Positions 45,587 to 56,945 of a stretch of DNA of 64,000 nucleotides are shown piece after piece. The stretch lies in contig NZ_CP036281.1 in the NCBI RefSeq assembly GCF_007750395.1, positions 3,061,001-3,125,000 on the forward strand, written 5' to 3'. Every line of letters begins with the position of its first letter. Position 1 is the first letter of the stretch. The translations under genes were made by a program, and so were the position numbers. Source of the stretch: Polystyrenella longa. GTDB taxonomy: Bacteria > Planctomycetota > Planctomycetia > Planctomycetales > Planctomycetaceae. The notes under the pieces were generated by a model. That model was given only the letters and a program-made list of their open reading frames with translations. It was not told the DNA's origin and searched no databases.

Positions 45587-46735
45587 TTGGATTTGCCGCG
45601 TAATCCAACCCGGGCAGTGGTGATTGGAAATGTCATCATCGGTGACGGTAATCCGATTGCCGTACAGAGCATGACTGCAACCAAAACAGCGAATATCGAT
45701 GCCACCGTCGAGCAAATCCACGCCCTGGAAGAAGCGGGAGCCGATATTGTCCGGATTGCGGTCGACAATAAAAAAGAAGCGGCAGCCCTCATCGAAATTA
45801 GAAAACAGACGAAAGCAAACCTGTCTGTCGATTTGCAGGAAAACTACCGTCTTGCGGAAGTCGTAGCCCCCTACGTGAATAAGCTACGCTACAACCCCGG
45901 GCACCTTTACCACCACGAGCGGGAAAAACCGTGGCAGGACAAAGTTCGCTACATCGCCGGGATCGCTGCCGATAACGATTGCGCGATGCGAGTCGGGGTG
46001 AACTGCGGCTCAGTGGATCCGGCGAAGCTGGACAAGTACAACCCGGAAGATTCCATCTCACCTATGCTCGAAAGTGCATTCGACCATTGTGAATTTCTCG
46101 ATTCCATTGGTTTCACTCGCTACTGTGTCTCCCTGAAAGATTCCGATCCGCGGAAGGTGATCGAAGTCAATCAACGCTTCGCACAGGAACGCCCCGAGAT
46201 TCCAATTCATCTGGGTGTGACGGAAGCGGGCATGCCGCCCGATGGAATTATCAAAACGCGAATTGCTTTCGAGCAATTGATCAGCCAGGGCATTGGTGAC
46301 ACATTACGAGTTTCGTTGACATTACCTAATCCGCGTAAACATGAAGAAATCGCCGCCGGTCGTGGAATTCTGGAAGACATTGCCAACGGACGCGTTCGCA
46401 CGGTCGTCGATTTTGGCACTAATACACTCAACATCATCAGCTGCCCCAGTTGCTCGCGTGTTGAGAACGAAGCCTTCGTCGATCTGGCTCAAGATGTCCG
46501 CACCATGACGGAATACGCGAAAGAATACGCGATCACCATCGCAGTAATGGGCTGCCGTGTGAACGGTCCCGGTGAAACAGATGATGCAGACCTCGGACTC
46601 TGGTGTGCCCCCAATTACGTCAACCTTAAACGGGGTGGCGAAGCATTAGGCGCTTTCCCCTATGACGAAATCCTGCCCAAGCTGAAAGCCGAACTTGACT
46701 CGTTGATTGAAGAACGATCGAAAGAAATGGTGTAG
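45587..46735 (+). CDS. ispG: 4-hydroxy-3-methylbut-2-en-1-yl diphosphate synthase IspG
   Basis: 382 residues from a TTG at 45587, chosen because GAGGAG lies eight bases upstream and because the residues before it are non-coding in character. The signature blocks are [63 protein letters not shown] and [10 protein letters not shown], the last two holding the three 4Fe-4S Cys ligands. It performs the sixth step of the MEP isoprenoid pathway in the cytoplasm. It is monocistronic. Confidence 0.96.
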   Translation: MDLPRNPTRAVVIGNVIIGDGNPIAVQSMTATKTANIDATVEQIHALEEAGADIVRIAVDNKKEAAALIEIRKQTKANLSVDLQENYRLAEVVAPYVNKLRYNPGHLYHHEREKPWQDKVRYIAGIAADNDCAMRVGVNCGSVDPAKLDKYNPEDSISPMLESAFDHCEFLDSIGFTRYCVSLKDSDPRKVIEVNQRFAQERPEIPIHLGVTEAGMPPDGIIKTRIAFEQLISQGIGDTLRVSLTLPNPRKHEEIAAGRGILEDIANGRVRTVVDFGTNTLNIISCPSCSRVENEAFVDLAQDVRTMTEYAKEYAITIAVMGCRVNGPGETDDADLGLWCAPNYVNLKRGGEALGAFPYDEILPKLKAELDSLIEERSKEMV

Positions 46736-46803
46736 CGGATGTTGCAGTTTTCAGGTCTTGCTTGTTAGGAAACTGGTGATTCAACAACAGACTGAGACAT
46801 CAA

Positions 46804-47724
46804 TCATATCTCTGTTCGTTTCACCTGTGCGGCAAGATTCCGAACACGTCGTTCATTAAGCTCTGCGGGAAGAAGTTGTTGCAAGTTATCTGCCGCCGCG
46901 GCGATACCGAATGGAACGGCGTCAGGAACTGACATTCCCGCGTCGAGTGCCCAGGCGAGTCCGCCAGTGAAGCAGTCTCCGCAACCGATGGCATTGACGA
47001 CAGGGACAGCCAGCGAGCTATATTTATAACTTTTGTTTATCGACGCAAGGTACAAGTCCTCTCCCCCTTGAGTAACCAGAACCCACTGTGCTCCCGCTTC
47101 CAATAGTTCCTGCATCCCCGCAAGAAGGTCCGTTTCGGATTCAAGCGGACGTCCCAAAGTCATTTCAAGCTCGGAGCGATTCGGTTTCACGACGAGCGGA
47201 TTCATATCGAGAATCGCTCTCAAACCCGGTCCTCGAAAATCGCAAATAGCCGGTTTATCGCATTTTTCCAGAATCGACCGGTAGTAGTTAGGATCGGTGG
47301 CTTCAGGAAGCGACCCAGTCAGCACGAACAGATTGAAGTCATCGGCTGCTTGTTCAATGCAGCTGAGATACGCATCCAACTCCTGCTGTGGCATATTGCG
47401 GGAATTCTCGACGAGTTCCGTGATCCTGTTATCTGTCTGGGAAATAACAGTCGTGCACACGCGTGTTTCGACAGTGGAATCGATCCAGACGGCGCGGGCT
47501 CCTGATTTTTCAAACCGACGCTTCATTGCTTCACCGTTCATCCCACCGGCGGGAGAGAAGGTAACCGCGTTACCGCCGAGGCTGTGAATCGCCAGACCGC
47601 AGTTGAGGACTTTGCCAGAGGCGCACCAATGCACTTCGGTAGCCCGATTGACATCATCCAGCTTCAGGTCATTGAAAACCATAATCTGCTGCCAGGCAGG
47701 GGTCAGTCCGACCACACCAATCAC
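46804..47724 (-). CDS. PfkB-family sugar kinase, 1-phosphofructokinase type
   Basis: 306 residues. VVGLTPAWQQIMVFNDLKLD opens as in the FruK/LacC 1-phosphofructokinase group. SGKVLNCGLAIHSLGGNAVT and NAIGCGDCFTGGLAWALDAG, with the catalytic D in GCGD, follow. Substrate could be fructose-1-phosphate, tagatose-6-phosphate or a related sugar phosphate. Its start overlaps the upstream alcohol dehydrogenase stop (ATGA), so it is likely co-expressed. Confidence 0.88.
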   Translation of the reverse strand: MIGVVGLTPAWQQIMVFNDLKLDDVNRATEVHWCASGKVLNCGLAIHSLGGNAVTFSPAGGMNGEAMKRRFEKSGARAVWIDSTVETRVCTTVISQTDNRITELVENSRNMPQQELDAYLSCIEQAADDFNLFVLTGSLPEATDPNYYRSILEKCDKPAICDFRGPGLRAILDMNPLVVKPNRSELEMTLGRPLESETDLLAGMQELLEAGAQWVLVTQGGEDLYLASINKSYKYSSLAVPVVNAIGCGDCFTGGLAWALDAGMSVPDAVPFGIAAAADNLQQLLPAELNERRVRNLAAQVKRTEI

Positions 47725-48935
47725 AAGTTCGCCTCCAGAATGGAAAGGAGTTCTGTATCAGACAGCTCTCTCGGGTTCCCGTTCATGCTGTTTCCACGGG
47801 AGCTTTGCACGATGGCGGGAAGTTGGTCGCGCGTAACGCCGATCTCGGATAATTGGGAGGGTAACCTCAGTGCGGCATTGAGGTCCTGGATATCGGTGAT
47901 CAACCATTCGGCGTTATTCGTGTCGCTACTGACGCGTTGATTGGCTTTCATGCGGCCCATCTCGGCGAGCTTGGCGAGGGCTATCTCGCGATTTGCTTGA
48001 AGGGCGATAGGTAATAACAGAGCGCACGCCCGACCATGATTGACGTTGGCGTGAACACCCAGAGCTGCTGCGACACCGTGTGCCATTCCCAATCCCGAGT
48101 TCGCCAACGCAATGCCGGAGAGGAACGCAGCATGTGCCATCTTTGCACGGGCGGTCCGTTTTTCTTCCTCATCGCATTTGTGTGTGAACTTCTCCATGGC
48201 ATTGAAGGCAAGCTTCAGTCCCTCCCGGCAGATCATTTCTGTCATCGGGGTCGCTCGACAGGAGATGAAGCTTTCAATCAACTGAGTAATCGCATCCATC
48301 CCACTTTCGGCTGTTGGCTGGGGAGGGAGAGTCATCGTTGCTTCGGGATCGATGATGACCCACCGGGGTACCATTTTGCTGGAGCGAAGTGATTTTTTGA
48401 AAGGGGGATCGTAGTTGGAAATTACGGCGTTTTTTGTCGCTTCTGCACCAGTTCCCGATGTCGTAGGCAGCGCGATGATTGGAAGCGGATCTTCCTTAAG
48501 CTGATAACCTTTGCCAACTCCTTCGAGGTAATCTTTAACACTCTCCCCTTCTACATTGGTCGCCATCGCCGCAACGGCCTTGGCAAGATCCATGGCAGAG
48601 CCTCCTCCAATGCCGAGGACCGCATCCCCTTTTACTGGGCTTAATGCACGAAGTTTGGTTGTTGCCTCGTCGACATCCTCGACGAGTGGTTCCCGGCTGA
48701 TGTTCGCCAGTGGTTTTGTATCGATCCCGGCGTCATTCAGTGACAGAAGAAGCTCTTGAATATACCCGTTGCTGTTCAGCTTTTTAGATCCAGAAACAAC
48801 AAATACTCGTTTGATATCTCCTTTGATCAATTCGGCCAATTCAAAACGACGATCCCATCCGAACAGGACGTGCGCAGGTGACACCCAGTCGTACTGTGGA
48901 TTGAAGGATGAAGTTGAATGAGAAAATTGATTCAC
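47721..48935 (-). CDS. Iron-containing alcohol dehydrogenase
   Basis: 404 residues. GGGSAMDLAKAVAAMA is the NAD(P)-binding motif. PLPIIALPTTSGTGAEATKNA, MDAITQLIESFISCRATP and the metal-site segments GLGMAHGVAAALGVHANVNH identify the group III Fe-ADH family. It oxidises an alcohol or reduces an aldehyde. The coupling with a PfkB-family kinase (four-base overlap) suggests a short sugar-alcohol or three-carbon route; this is inference. Confidence 0.92.
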   Translation of the reverse strand: MNQFSHSTSSFNPQYDWVSPAHVLFGWDRRFELAELIKGDIKRVFVVSGSKKLNSNGYIQELLLSLNDAGIDTKPLANISREPLVEDVDEATTKLRALSPVKGDAVLGIGGGSAMDLAKAVAAMATNVEGESVKDYLEGVGKGYQLKEDPLPIIALPTTSGTGAEATKNAVISNYDPPFKKSLRSSKMVPRWVIIDPEATMTLPPQPTAESGMDAITQLIESFISCRATPMTEMICREGLKLAFNAMEKFTHKCDEEEKRTARAKMAHAAFLSGIALANSGLGMAHGVAAALGVHANVNHGRACALLLPIALQANREIALAKLAEMGRMKANQRVSSDTNNAEWLITDIQDLNAALRLPSQLSEIGVTRDQLPAIVQSSRGNSMNGNPRELSDTELLSILEANL

Positions 48936-48980
48936 CGAAAAGTAATCCCAAGTCAGGAAGTGATGAAAACGACCAGTAAG

Positions 48981-49760
48981 CTACTCGCTTTTCTCAGGGA
49001 GAGGGTCTCCTTCTCCGATTTCTTTTTCGAGGAGGCTCATGGTTGGGCTGCGGAAGTGAAAGTCGACGACTAAGGGGAGGTGGTCGGAAGCGTCGCGAGT
49101 TTTAAGCGAGCGAACCATATGGGTATGTTTTATCTTGAGGCCATGATTAACGAAAAGTTTATCGAGCGATCCCATGGGCATGTACGCGGGGAAGGAACGA
49201 AACTTTGACGCAGGTCGCGTGATGTGACGGAAACCTTGATGAGCGAACGGTCCATTTGCCAGGTTATTCCTCCAATCGTTGGTGTCGCCAATGATTAACG
49301 TGGGGTGTTCAGCATACTTTTTGAAGGATGTGTGCATCAACAGTTTGCGTGCTTGCCAGATTCGTTCTTTCTCGGCCAGTCCAAGATGCCAGTTGACCAG
49401 ATGCAGTTTTCCTTCGGGAGTATCGACGACACACATCTGGGCGCCTCGATTCTTTTTCTGATTCAGCTTAAGCGAAATTTGCTCTGTCTCCTGAAACTTC
49501 CAACGAGACAAGACCAGGTTGCCGTATCCTCCCGCTTTCAGTTTGACGTTGAGCTGAAACAGTTTGTGGTCGAGGGAGAAGTATTTCGCAAACAGCTCGG
49601 GTTGATCGTGAAACTTAGATCGCCTGGCATTGGTATCGACCTCTTGCAGGCAGACCAAGTCCGGATTCTGTTCTTCAATGACTTCGCAAATTCGTTCCAG
49701 ACGGTAGCGACGGTCCCTCCCTCCGATTCCTTTATGGATATTATAACTCAGCAGTCGCAT
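48981..49760 (-). CDS. Endonuclease/exonuclease/phosphatase family protein
   Basis: 259 residues, full-length EEP domain. The catalytic motifs are YNIHKGIGGRDRRYRLERIC, QNPDLVCLQEVDTN (Glu), LVNWHLGL, IIGDTNDWRN (Asp/Asn) and DASDHLPLVVDFHF (His). No signal peptide is seen. Family members cleave phosphodiesters in nucleic acids or lipids. It precedes the alcohol dehydrogenase gene on the same strand by 45 bases, so the three may share a transcript. The start has GGAAGAG upstream. Confidence 0.92.
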   Translation of the reverse strand: MRLLSYNIHKGIGGRDRRYRLERICEVIEEQNPDLVCLQEVDTNARRSKFHDQPELFAKYFSLDHKLFQLNVKLKAGGYGNLVLSRWKFQETEQISLKLNQKKNRGAQMCVVDTPEGKLHLVNWHLGLAEKERIWQARKLLMHTSFKKYAEHPTLIIGDTNDWRNNLANGPFAHQGFRHITRPASKFRSFPAYMPMGSLDKLFVNHGLKIKHTHMVRSLKTRDASDHLPLVVDFHFRSPTMSLLEKEIGEGDPLPEKSE

Positions 49761-51675
<1,915 letters not shown>

Positions 51676-51936
51676 AGCTTGTCCCCGACAAGCACGATGT
51701 GATCCAGCACGAGTCGCAGCTTATTTGAGACCGATTAATTGCGACTAATGCTGTCAGATTTGGTAAGATAGTACATAGGCGACGGGCGGTTCCTGGCAGT
51801 GAATACCTGTCAGGATCCCGCCTGACCTTTGTGCCCGTTTTTCTGTGATACACTTCGTGATTCGAAATCAGGAAAGCGACGCTGCTCATCGAGATCAGCA
51901 AATTCGATTTCAGTCCTCTACCGGCAAGCGAACCTG

Positions 51937-52938
51937 ATGATTAAATTTGGTGTTCTGGGGGTGGGGAACGAGTGGGATTCCACCTTTCAACCCGCACTTC
52001 AACAACTTCGGCAGCGCGTTCAGGTCCGCGCGATCTTTGATCCGGTATCGGCTCGCGCCATGATGGCCGGTCGTCAGCTCCAGGCAATGTTGTGCGACAG
52101 CGTCACCTCGCTTCTTTCTCTGCGAGAACTGGACGCCATTCTTGTTCTGAACAGCAGTTGGTACGGTGAATCGCTCTTGCAATTCCTGCTGCATTTCGAG
52201 AAACCCTGCTTCCTGGCAAGCAACATTTCTGTCCGGCGTAAATCGTTACGCAAGATGCATGGCGTGGCGATCTCCCAGGGCCAGACGTTGATGCCCGCCC
52301 TCAAAATGAGATACACACCCAGCAGCGGTCGATTACAGGAATTGATGGAAACCACACTTGGTCCTCCCAGCCAAATAGAAGTCCAGATTCCCGGCAATCT
52401 GGCAACATGTACATCCTCCGACAAAATACTGTGCCCTCAAGATGAGATGGTTGTTTGTCTATTTGACTGGTGCCAGCACATTCTTAAAGCAGTTCCACTC
52501 CTTGTATCTCCCAGAGACCCTGTTCATACGATTCAGCTCGACGAAGTGAATCGCTCTTTTCAGATCTCTTATTCTCCCTGCCGTCGAAAAAACGCTGACT
52601 CGACGTCGATGACGCCCCAGTTAATTCTCAATTTTATGCCTGTCGACCAAAACACGACTGAATTCCCGCGAATTGAGGTCACCTGCTCTCACGGCAAAGC
52701 TGTATTACCTGACGCTACGCACATCGAGTGGAATACGGAAAATGTATCCGAACGGGAATCTCTGGTATCAGATCGTTCTGAGTTTGAAGTCATGCTCGAT
52801 CACTTCTGCCGACGTGTCGTAGGAGGATTGATACCAGTGGCTGATCTGGCCGACTATGAACGATCCCTCCGACTCCATCAGGCCTATAAACTGAGCCGCG
52901 AAAGAGAGTCTTCTGTATCCCTGCTGGGAAAATCGTGA
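51937..52938 (+). CDS. Degenerate Gfo/Idh/MocA-type oxidoreductase-like protein
   Basis: 333 residues from the ATG at 51937; the frame runs back to 51829. It starts with KFGVLGVGNEWDSTFQPALQ, a Rossmann G-x-G-x-x-x motif, and RVQVRAIFDPVSARA follows as in the Gfo/Idh/MocA family. However, the usual EKP motif reads FEKPCFLASN, and the C-terminal catalytic Lys/His region is not obvious. It may have lost or changed activity. No operon partner is evident. Confidence 0.6.
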   Translation: MIKFGVLGVGNEWDSTFQPALQQLRQRVQVRAIFDPVSARAMMAGRQLQAMLCDSVTSLLSLRELDAILVLNSSWYGESLLQFLLHFEKPCFLASNISVRRKSLRKMHGVAISQGQTLMPALKMRYTPSSGRLQELMETTLGPPSQIEVQIPGNLATCTSSDKILCPQDEMVVCLFDWCQHILKAVPLLVSPRDPVHTIQLDEVNRSFQISYSPCRRKNADSTSMTPQLILNFMPVDQNTTEFPRIEVTCSHGKAVLPDATHIEWNTENVSERESLVSDRSEFEVMLDHFCRRVVGGLIPVADLADYERSLRLHQAYKLSRERESSVSLLGKS

Positions 52939-53083
52939 TTCGGCTTTGCTTTCCCTTTTCTGCAGCTGGTACGATTGAAGGCTGACTCCAATCAACCCAC
53001 CACGCAAAACCAGTGCGGCACTACCGTGCTGGTCTCAAATCGAACTCACCACGCCACCCGGATTTGCTACAAGGAACTGCTCC

Positions 53084-53974
53084 ATGTCTTCATTGAATCG
53101 ACGCCACTTTCTGAAAACCTCGGGATTGCTCGGTGCCGCTGCTGCCGTCGGAAGTAGCTTGCCGGCTGCCGAAAACGAATCCAAACCGGGACAGACTGCG
53201 AACACCAAGTTTGCAGTGAACGTCGAAATGTGGTGGCGCAAGCTCCCCTTTGAAGATCGAATCAAAGCGGCTTCTGAACTTGGATTTCCGGGGATCGAAT
53301 TCTGGCCATGGCGGAATAAAAATATCGATGCCGTCGCTGACCTGACCAAGTCGTTAAACCTGGACGTCGTTCAGTTCACCGCATGGGGCTTCAGCCCAGG
53401 CCTGAATGATCCGAAAAATCACAAAGCCTTTGTTGAAGAAATCAAAGCAAGTTGCCCGATTGCTCATCAGCTCGATTGTAAAATGATGACGGTCGTTGGT
53501 GGGAATGATCAGCCTGGAATGACGCAGGAAGAGATGCACCAGAACATCATCACTGGTCTGAAGCTCGCCGCACCAATTGCTGAGGACAATGACATTATGC
53601 TCATTCTGGAGCCAATGAACATCCGCGTCGATCACAAAGGGCATTGTCTCTACGGTAGCGCACCTGCGATTCGGATCTGTAATGAAGTTGATTCCAGCCA
53701 TGTGAAAATCAACTGGGACCTCTACCACATGCATATCACCGAAGGGGATTTATGCGGACATTTGAAAGAGGGAATGGAAGCGGGCCAGATTGGCTACCTG
53801 CAGTTGGCCGACCATCCCGGCCGTAATGAACCTGGTACGGGAGAGATTCATTACAACCGCGTTTTAAAAGAAGCGCACGCTCTCGGCTACGATGGCTATG
53901 TAGGGCTGGAGTGCAATCCGCTGACGGACGAAGTCACCGCCGCAAAACGGGTGGCTGCCGCCGACATCTGGTAA
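53084..53974 (+). CDS. Tat-exported hydroxypyruvate-isomerase-like TIM barrel
   Basis: 296 residues. Residues 5-30 carry a Tat signal (NRRHFLKTSGLLGAAAAVGS). The sugar-phosphate isomerase/epimerase barrel contains FEDRIKAASELGFPGIEFWP, the glutamate motif ILEPMN, HVKINWDLYHMHITEGD and GYVGLECNPL. The Glu, Asp, His and Glu metal ligands of hydroxypyruvate isomerases appear present. Family members isomerise or epimerise small sugars; the exported form is common in planctomycetes. Confidence 0.9.
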   Translation: MSSLNRRHFLKTSGLLGAAAAVGSSLPAAENESKPGQTANTKFAVNVEMWWRKLPFEDRIKAASELGFPGIEFWPWRNKNIDAVADLTKSLNLDVVQFTAWGFSPGLNDPKNHKAFVEEIKASCPIAHQLDCKMMTVVGGNDQPGMTQEEMHQNIITGLKLAAPIAEDNDIMLILEPMNIRVDHKGHCLYGSAPAIRICNEVDSSHVKINWDLYHMHITEGDLCGHLKEGMEAGQIGYLQLADHPGRNEPGTGEIHYNRVLKEAHALGYDGYVGLECNPLTDEVTAAKRVAAADIW

Positions 53975-54009
53975 CGCCGAATGCTGTTCATAGTTCTGGA
54001 GGACACGTG

Positions 54010-54035
54010 CGTTATCCAATATTCGTTATCCAATA
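54010..54035. repeat. Direct repeat of 12 bp at gene end
   Basis: The 12-mer cgttatccaata occurs twice with two bases between copies; the right copy overlaps the stop of the receiver-like gene. The function is unknown. Confidence 0.55.
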
Positions 54036-54394
54036 ATAGCGTCAACGAGATTTTGAGCCTCGGAACTATTCAGGGCCGATTTGCCAAATCCAGGCACGGC
54101 CCCCGCTTTGACCGCTTCTTCCTGCGCGTCCGCGTAATTGGAAATCATCATCACGGGCATATTGCTGTATTGCTCATGCGACTTGAGCGATTCGATGATT
54201 GCCTGTCCTTCGGTATGATCCTGGTCCATCAATCTGTTGACGAGGATCAGGTCATACTTGTTGGCCGACAGCAATCTTTCGGTGTCGGTCCAGCCATGGG
54301 TCCGGTCGACTTCCACTTCCCAATGGGACTCGAGAAATCGGGTGATATTGGAATGATCGTAGTTACATTGGCCAATGTCTAAGATGCGTTTCAT
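54026..54394 (-). CDS. Receiver-domain protein lacking the phospho-acceptor Asp
   Basis: 122 residues, a single CheY-like receiver domain. The first acidic site is RILDIGQ. The strand normally ending in the phosphorylated Asp reads YDLILVNRLMD, with Asn53 in its place. The conserved Lys is present (GFGKSAL, Lys105), and MMISNYAD marks the switch strand. It may therefore be a pseudo-receiver regulated by binding or expression. It stands alone. Confidence 0.85.
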   Translation of the reverse strand: MKRILDIGQCNYDHSNITRFLESHWEVEVDRTHGWTDTERLLSANKYDLILVNRLMDQDHTEGQAIIESLKSHEQYSNMPVMMISNYADAQEEAVKAGAVPGFGKSALNSSEAQNLVDAIIG

Positions 54395-54477
54395 GGTGTG
54401 AATTACTTTCGCGGTAGAACTAAGTCATTTTTTTTATCAGGCGACTGCTAGTTAATATCCTGCTTCGAGCGTTTCCA

Positions 54478-54867
54478 TTAATCGGTTGAGGAAGAATTCT
54501 CCTGCACGCTGATCAACGGATGAGGCGCAACAAGAGTCCTTTTCAGATTTGATGTGTCGGTTGCTTGCGCGTGGGATACTTGCTCAATGTTGGATAAGTC
54601 CCCTTGAGCGATCCGGGCAGCAGTGGCAATAGAGCCGTAATCATTGATCAGTTTGTTTTGCGCCAGAGCATACTCATGCTCTGCGATAATTCCTTCGTCT
54701 TTGATCTTTTTCAGCTCTGTTAATTCCTGAGCAAGTGTTGGTGACGAGTAATTGTGAGTATGAGTGTGATTGGTCGCGCCTTGGGTACCGCCTAAGGTCA
54801 GACCGAAACAGCCCACACTACAGAGAACACCTGCAAATATTGCCAACGCCGAAATTTTGACAAGCAT
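54478..54867 (-). CDS. SHOCT-domain lipoprotein
   Basis: 129 residues. A lipoprotein signal ends in LCSVGC with Cys19 or 20 lipidated. ELTELKKIKDEGIIAEHEYA then LAQNKLI match the short C-terminal SHOCT domain (Leu-x-Lys-...-Gly-x-I-x-x-x-E-Y/F). The rest is Thr/Ser/Asn-rich. Such proteins are anchored in the envelope with an unknown role. Confidence 0.78.
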   Translation of the reverse strand: MLVKISALAIFAGVLCSVGCFGLTLGGTQGATNHTHTHNYSSPTLAQELTELKKIKDEGIIAEHEYALAQNKLINDYGSIATAARIAQGDLSNIEQVSHAQATDTSNLKRTLVAPHPLISVQENSSSTD

Positions 54868-54980
54868 GGAGACCAGCTTTCAAAACGGGAACTGATTATC
54901 GATGATATAGGGAGTGGGTGGAGAGGGCCAGAGTTATCTCCGCTCATCACTTCTCTGTCAATACGAGTAGCAGGTCCACG

Positions 54981-55019
54981 AAAAAAGCGAACCCGCAACC
55001 GGCAGGTTCGCTTTTAGTG
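54981..55019 (-). terminator. Terminator of SIS-domain gene
   Basis: An 11-bp stem AAAAGCGAACC / GGTTCGCTTTT with an 11-base loop lies 51 bases after the SIS-gene stop; the U-run works on the minus strand, and the sequence is also T-rich on the other side. Confidence 0.85.
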
Positions 55020-55066
55020 TATTTAACCGATCACCTTTTATAGCAATCACTTGTGATCAGACAGGC

Positions 55067-55630
55067 TCAGTCTGCTTCCATAAAGGCGTAGCAGAGAACG
55101 TGTGACATAATGAAGAAGCTGTCTTCAAGATGCCCCATGTGATTGGAGGGCAATGTGAGTGGAATGTCGACGAGGTCTTTCAGTTTGCCCCCATCACCCG
55201 TAGTCAGACCGACGGTAGTGACACCGATTTCATTCGCGTATTCGGTGGCTCGCAGCACGTTAGCGCTATTGCCGGAACCGCTGATCGTGATCAACATGTC
55301 CCCTTTGACGGCGAAGTTTTTGAGTGGTTCCAGGAAGACGATGTCATACCCGACATCGTTAGCATAGGCCGAAAGGGTCGACATGCTGTCGGTCAGACCG
55401 ATCATTTTGAAGCGTTTCTTTTTCTGGTAAGAAGCGCCTTTGACAATGTCGACGACCATCTGTGAAGCGATCGAAGCGGAACCACCGTTGCCGCAAATGT
55501 AGATAGTCTTGTCGTTGTCGCGAACTTCTCGCATTTTCGCGATGGTCTGACCCAGCTTTTCGCGGTCGAGTTTAGGAAGAAGTTCGGTCAATTTGCTCAG
55601 GTAATTTTCTGCGAATGCAGTATCAGACAT
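55067..55630 (-). CDS. SIS-domain sugar phosphate isomerase, GmhA-like
   Basis: 187 residues. CGNGGSASIASQMVVDIVKG is the GmhA/SIS phosphate-binding region. ITISGSGNSANVLRATEYAN is the second SIS loop. The canonical GmhA zinc ligands near the first helix (His/Glu) are not evident, and the end motif HMGHLEDSFFIMSHVLC has Glu where GmhA has Gln. It likely isomerises a ketose phosphate to a heptose phosphate or similar. It is in the same direction as the HldE-like kinase and HAD genes upstream. Confidence 0.82.
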   Translation of the reverse strand: MSDTAFAENYLSKLTELLPKLDREKLGQTIAKMREVRDNDKTIYICGNGGSASIASQMVVDIVKGASYQKKKRFKMIGLTDSMSTLSAYANDVGYDIVFLEPLKNFAVKGDMLITISGSGNSANVLRATEYANEIGVTTVGLTTGDGGKLKDLVDIPLTLPSNHMGHLEDSFFIMSHVLCYAFMEAD

Positions 55631-55818
55631 GGTTTCGGATCCTTTTGGCCTGCTGGGCCGGGACTGAATTATGTAATCGACAACAAACGGTGGTTATCGA
55701 GAATAGACCAGTAAGAAATGACGTCCAAAGAAGCCATGAACTTTTATTGGTAATTGATGCTGTTTATATGTTGTGACGCGAATCGGAACAAGTGCGAGGC
55801 AGAACCCGCCAGTCAGCT

Positions 55819-56856
55819 TTACGATTCGTTTTGTGATTTCCACATGATCAGGCGTTCGCTTACCTGTTCCTGCGATGCTGTTCCAGTAGTGCCCAGTTGT
55901 TTAACAGTGATCGAAGCGACCAGCATACCGACGAGCGCAGCTTCCGGGAGAATTGCCCCCGAGGCCAGAGTCAGTACTAATCCAGCGGAGACACTGTCGC
56001 CCGCGCCAGTGGTGTCGACAGGACCTTCCAGTTTAATCCCCGGGATTGAAGTCAATTCAGGATCGCTGACGATAATACCATTCGCTCCGCGTGTGACACA
56101 AATGGGAGCATTCGCCGTGTTTCTTAATCGTGGGATTGCCTCTTCCAGTTGAGTCAGCTCCACCTGATCGCCCGGTAGCGGATTTTCGTGACCGACCGCT
56201 TCAAATTCGTTCGGTTTGATGATCATGTTGCGGAAGTGATGGATATATCGCCTCGAATCCGCATAGAAGATGACATTCGGGTTATTCTCCGCCCGTTCAG
56301 CCAGAGCGTCCCGCGTTTCCGCCGTCAATACGCCGCAATTCTCTTCCTCCACTTGATCGAGAACGATAACGGCATCGAGTTCTGGCAACAGTCGATCGAG
56401 GACTTCCAATGCTTCATTGACCAACCGCTGAGTCATCGTTTTACGATTTTTAGTGTCGTATCGCTCATGTTCACCTTCGAGTCCGGGAACGTCTTTATTG
56501 AGCGGCTTGAGATAGGTCGGGGTCATCAGGTTGGCCGATTGGATCAGCCCTTCTGTATTACATCCACGCCGATTGAGTTCTTTTTTCAGATCGTAACCCT
56601 GTCCATCATCACCTACGACCCCAATGGCGAACAGTTCACCGGCACCTAATGCCGCCAGATTATTGACGATGGTTCCGGCCGCACCGGGAGCGTTTCGAAT
56701 GTCGACGACCTGATGCGCGGTCTTACCGGTTTCGATACTCTTTTCGGCAAGTTGAGGATCCGTTACCAGGTAACGGTCCAGGAAATAGTCACCGAGCACA
56801 GCAATCCGGCGGGAGCCAAACTTGCCTAGCAGTTCTTCCAGTCGTTCCGTTTCCAT
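55819..56856 (-). CDS. HldE N-domain-like (PfkB) sugar-phosphate kinase
   Basis: 345 residues from the ATG at 56856; a TTG ten codons upstream is possible. RRIAVLGDYFLDRYL, then RNAPGAAGTIVNNLAALGAG, GPVDTTGAGDSVSAGLVLTL and ASITVKQLGTTGTASQEQV identify the RfaE1/HldE kinase domain. There is no nucleotidyltransferase C-domain. HldE kinases make heptose-1,7-bisphosphate from heptose-7-phosphate. Context with a GmhA-like isomerase and a HAD phosphatase points to a heptose-like sugar route. Confidence 0.86.
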   Translation of the reverse strand: METERLEELLGKFGSRRIAVLGDYFLDRYLVTDPQLAEKSIETGKTAHQVVDIRNAPGAAGTIVNNLAALGAGELFAIGVVGDDGQGYDLKKELNRRGCNTEGLIQSANLMTPTYLKPLNKDVPGLEGEHERYDTKNRKTMTQRLVNEALEVLDRLLPELDAVIVLDQVEEENCGVLTAETRDALAERAENNPNVIFYADSRRYIHHFRNMIIKPNEFEAVGHENPLPGDQVELTQLEEAIPRLRNTANAPICVTRGANGIIVSDPELTSIPGIKLEGPVDTTGAGDSVSAGLVLTLASGAILPEAALVGMLVASITVKQLGTTGTASQEQVSERLIMWKSQNES

Positions 56857-56945
56857 GCGCGGGGGAACCCACTCTAAATATCTCAAGCTGTTTAGTTAGA
56901 TAATCGTCCCCTGCCAAGAAGTTGACCGGGACCTGTTCGAAGACC

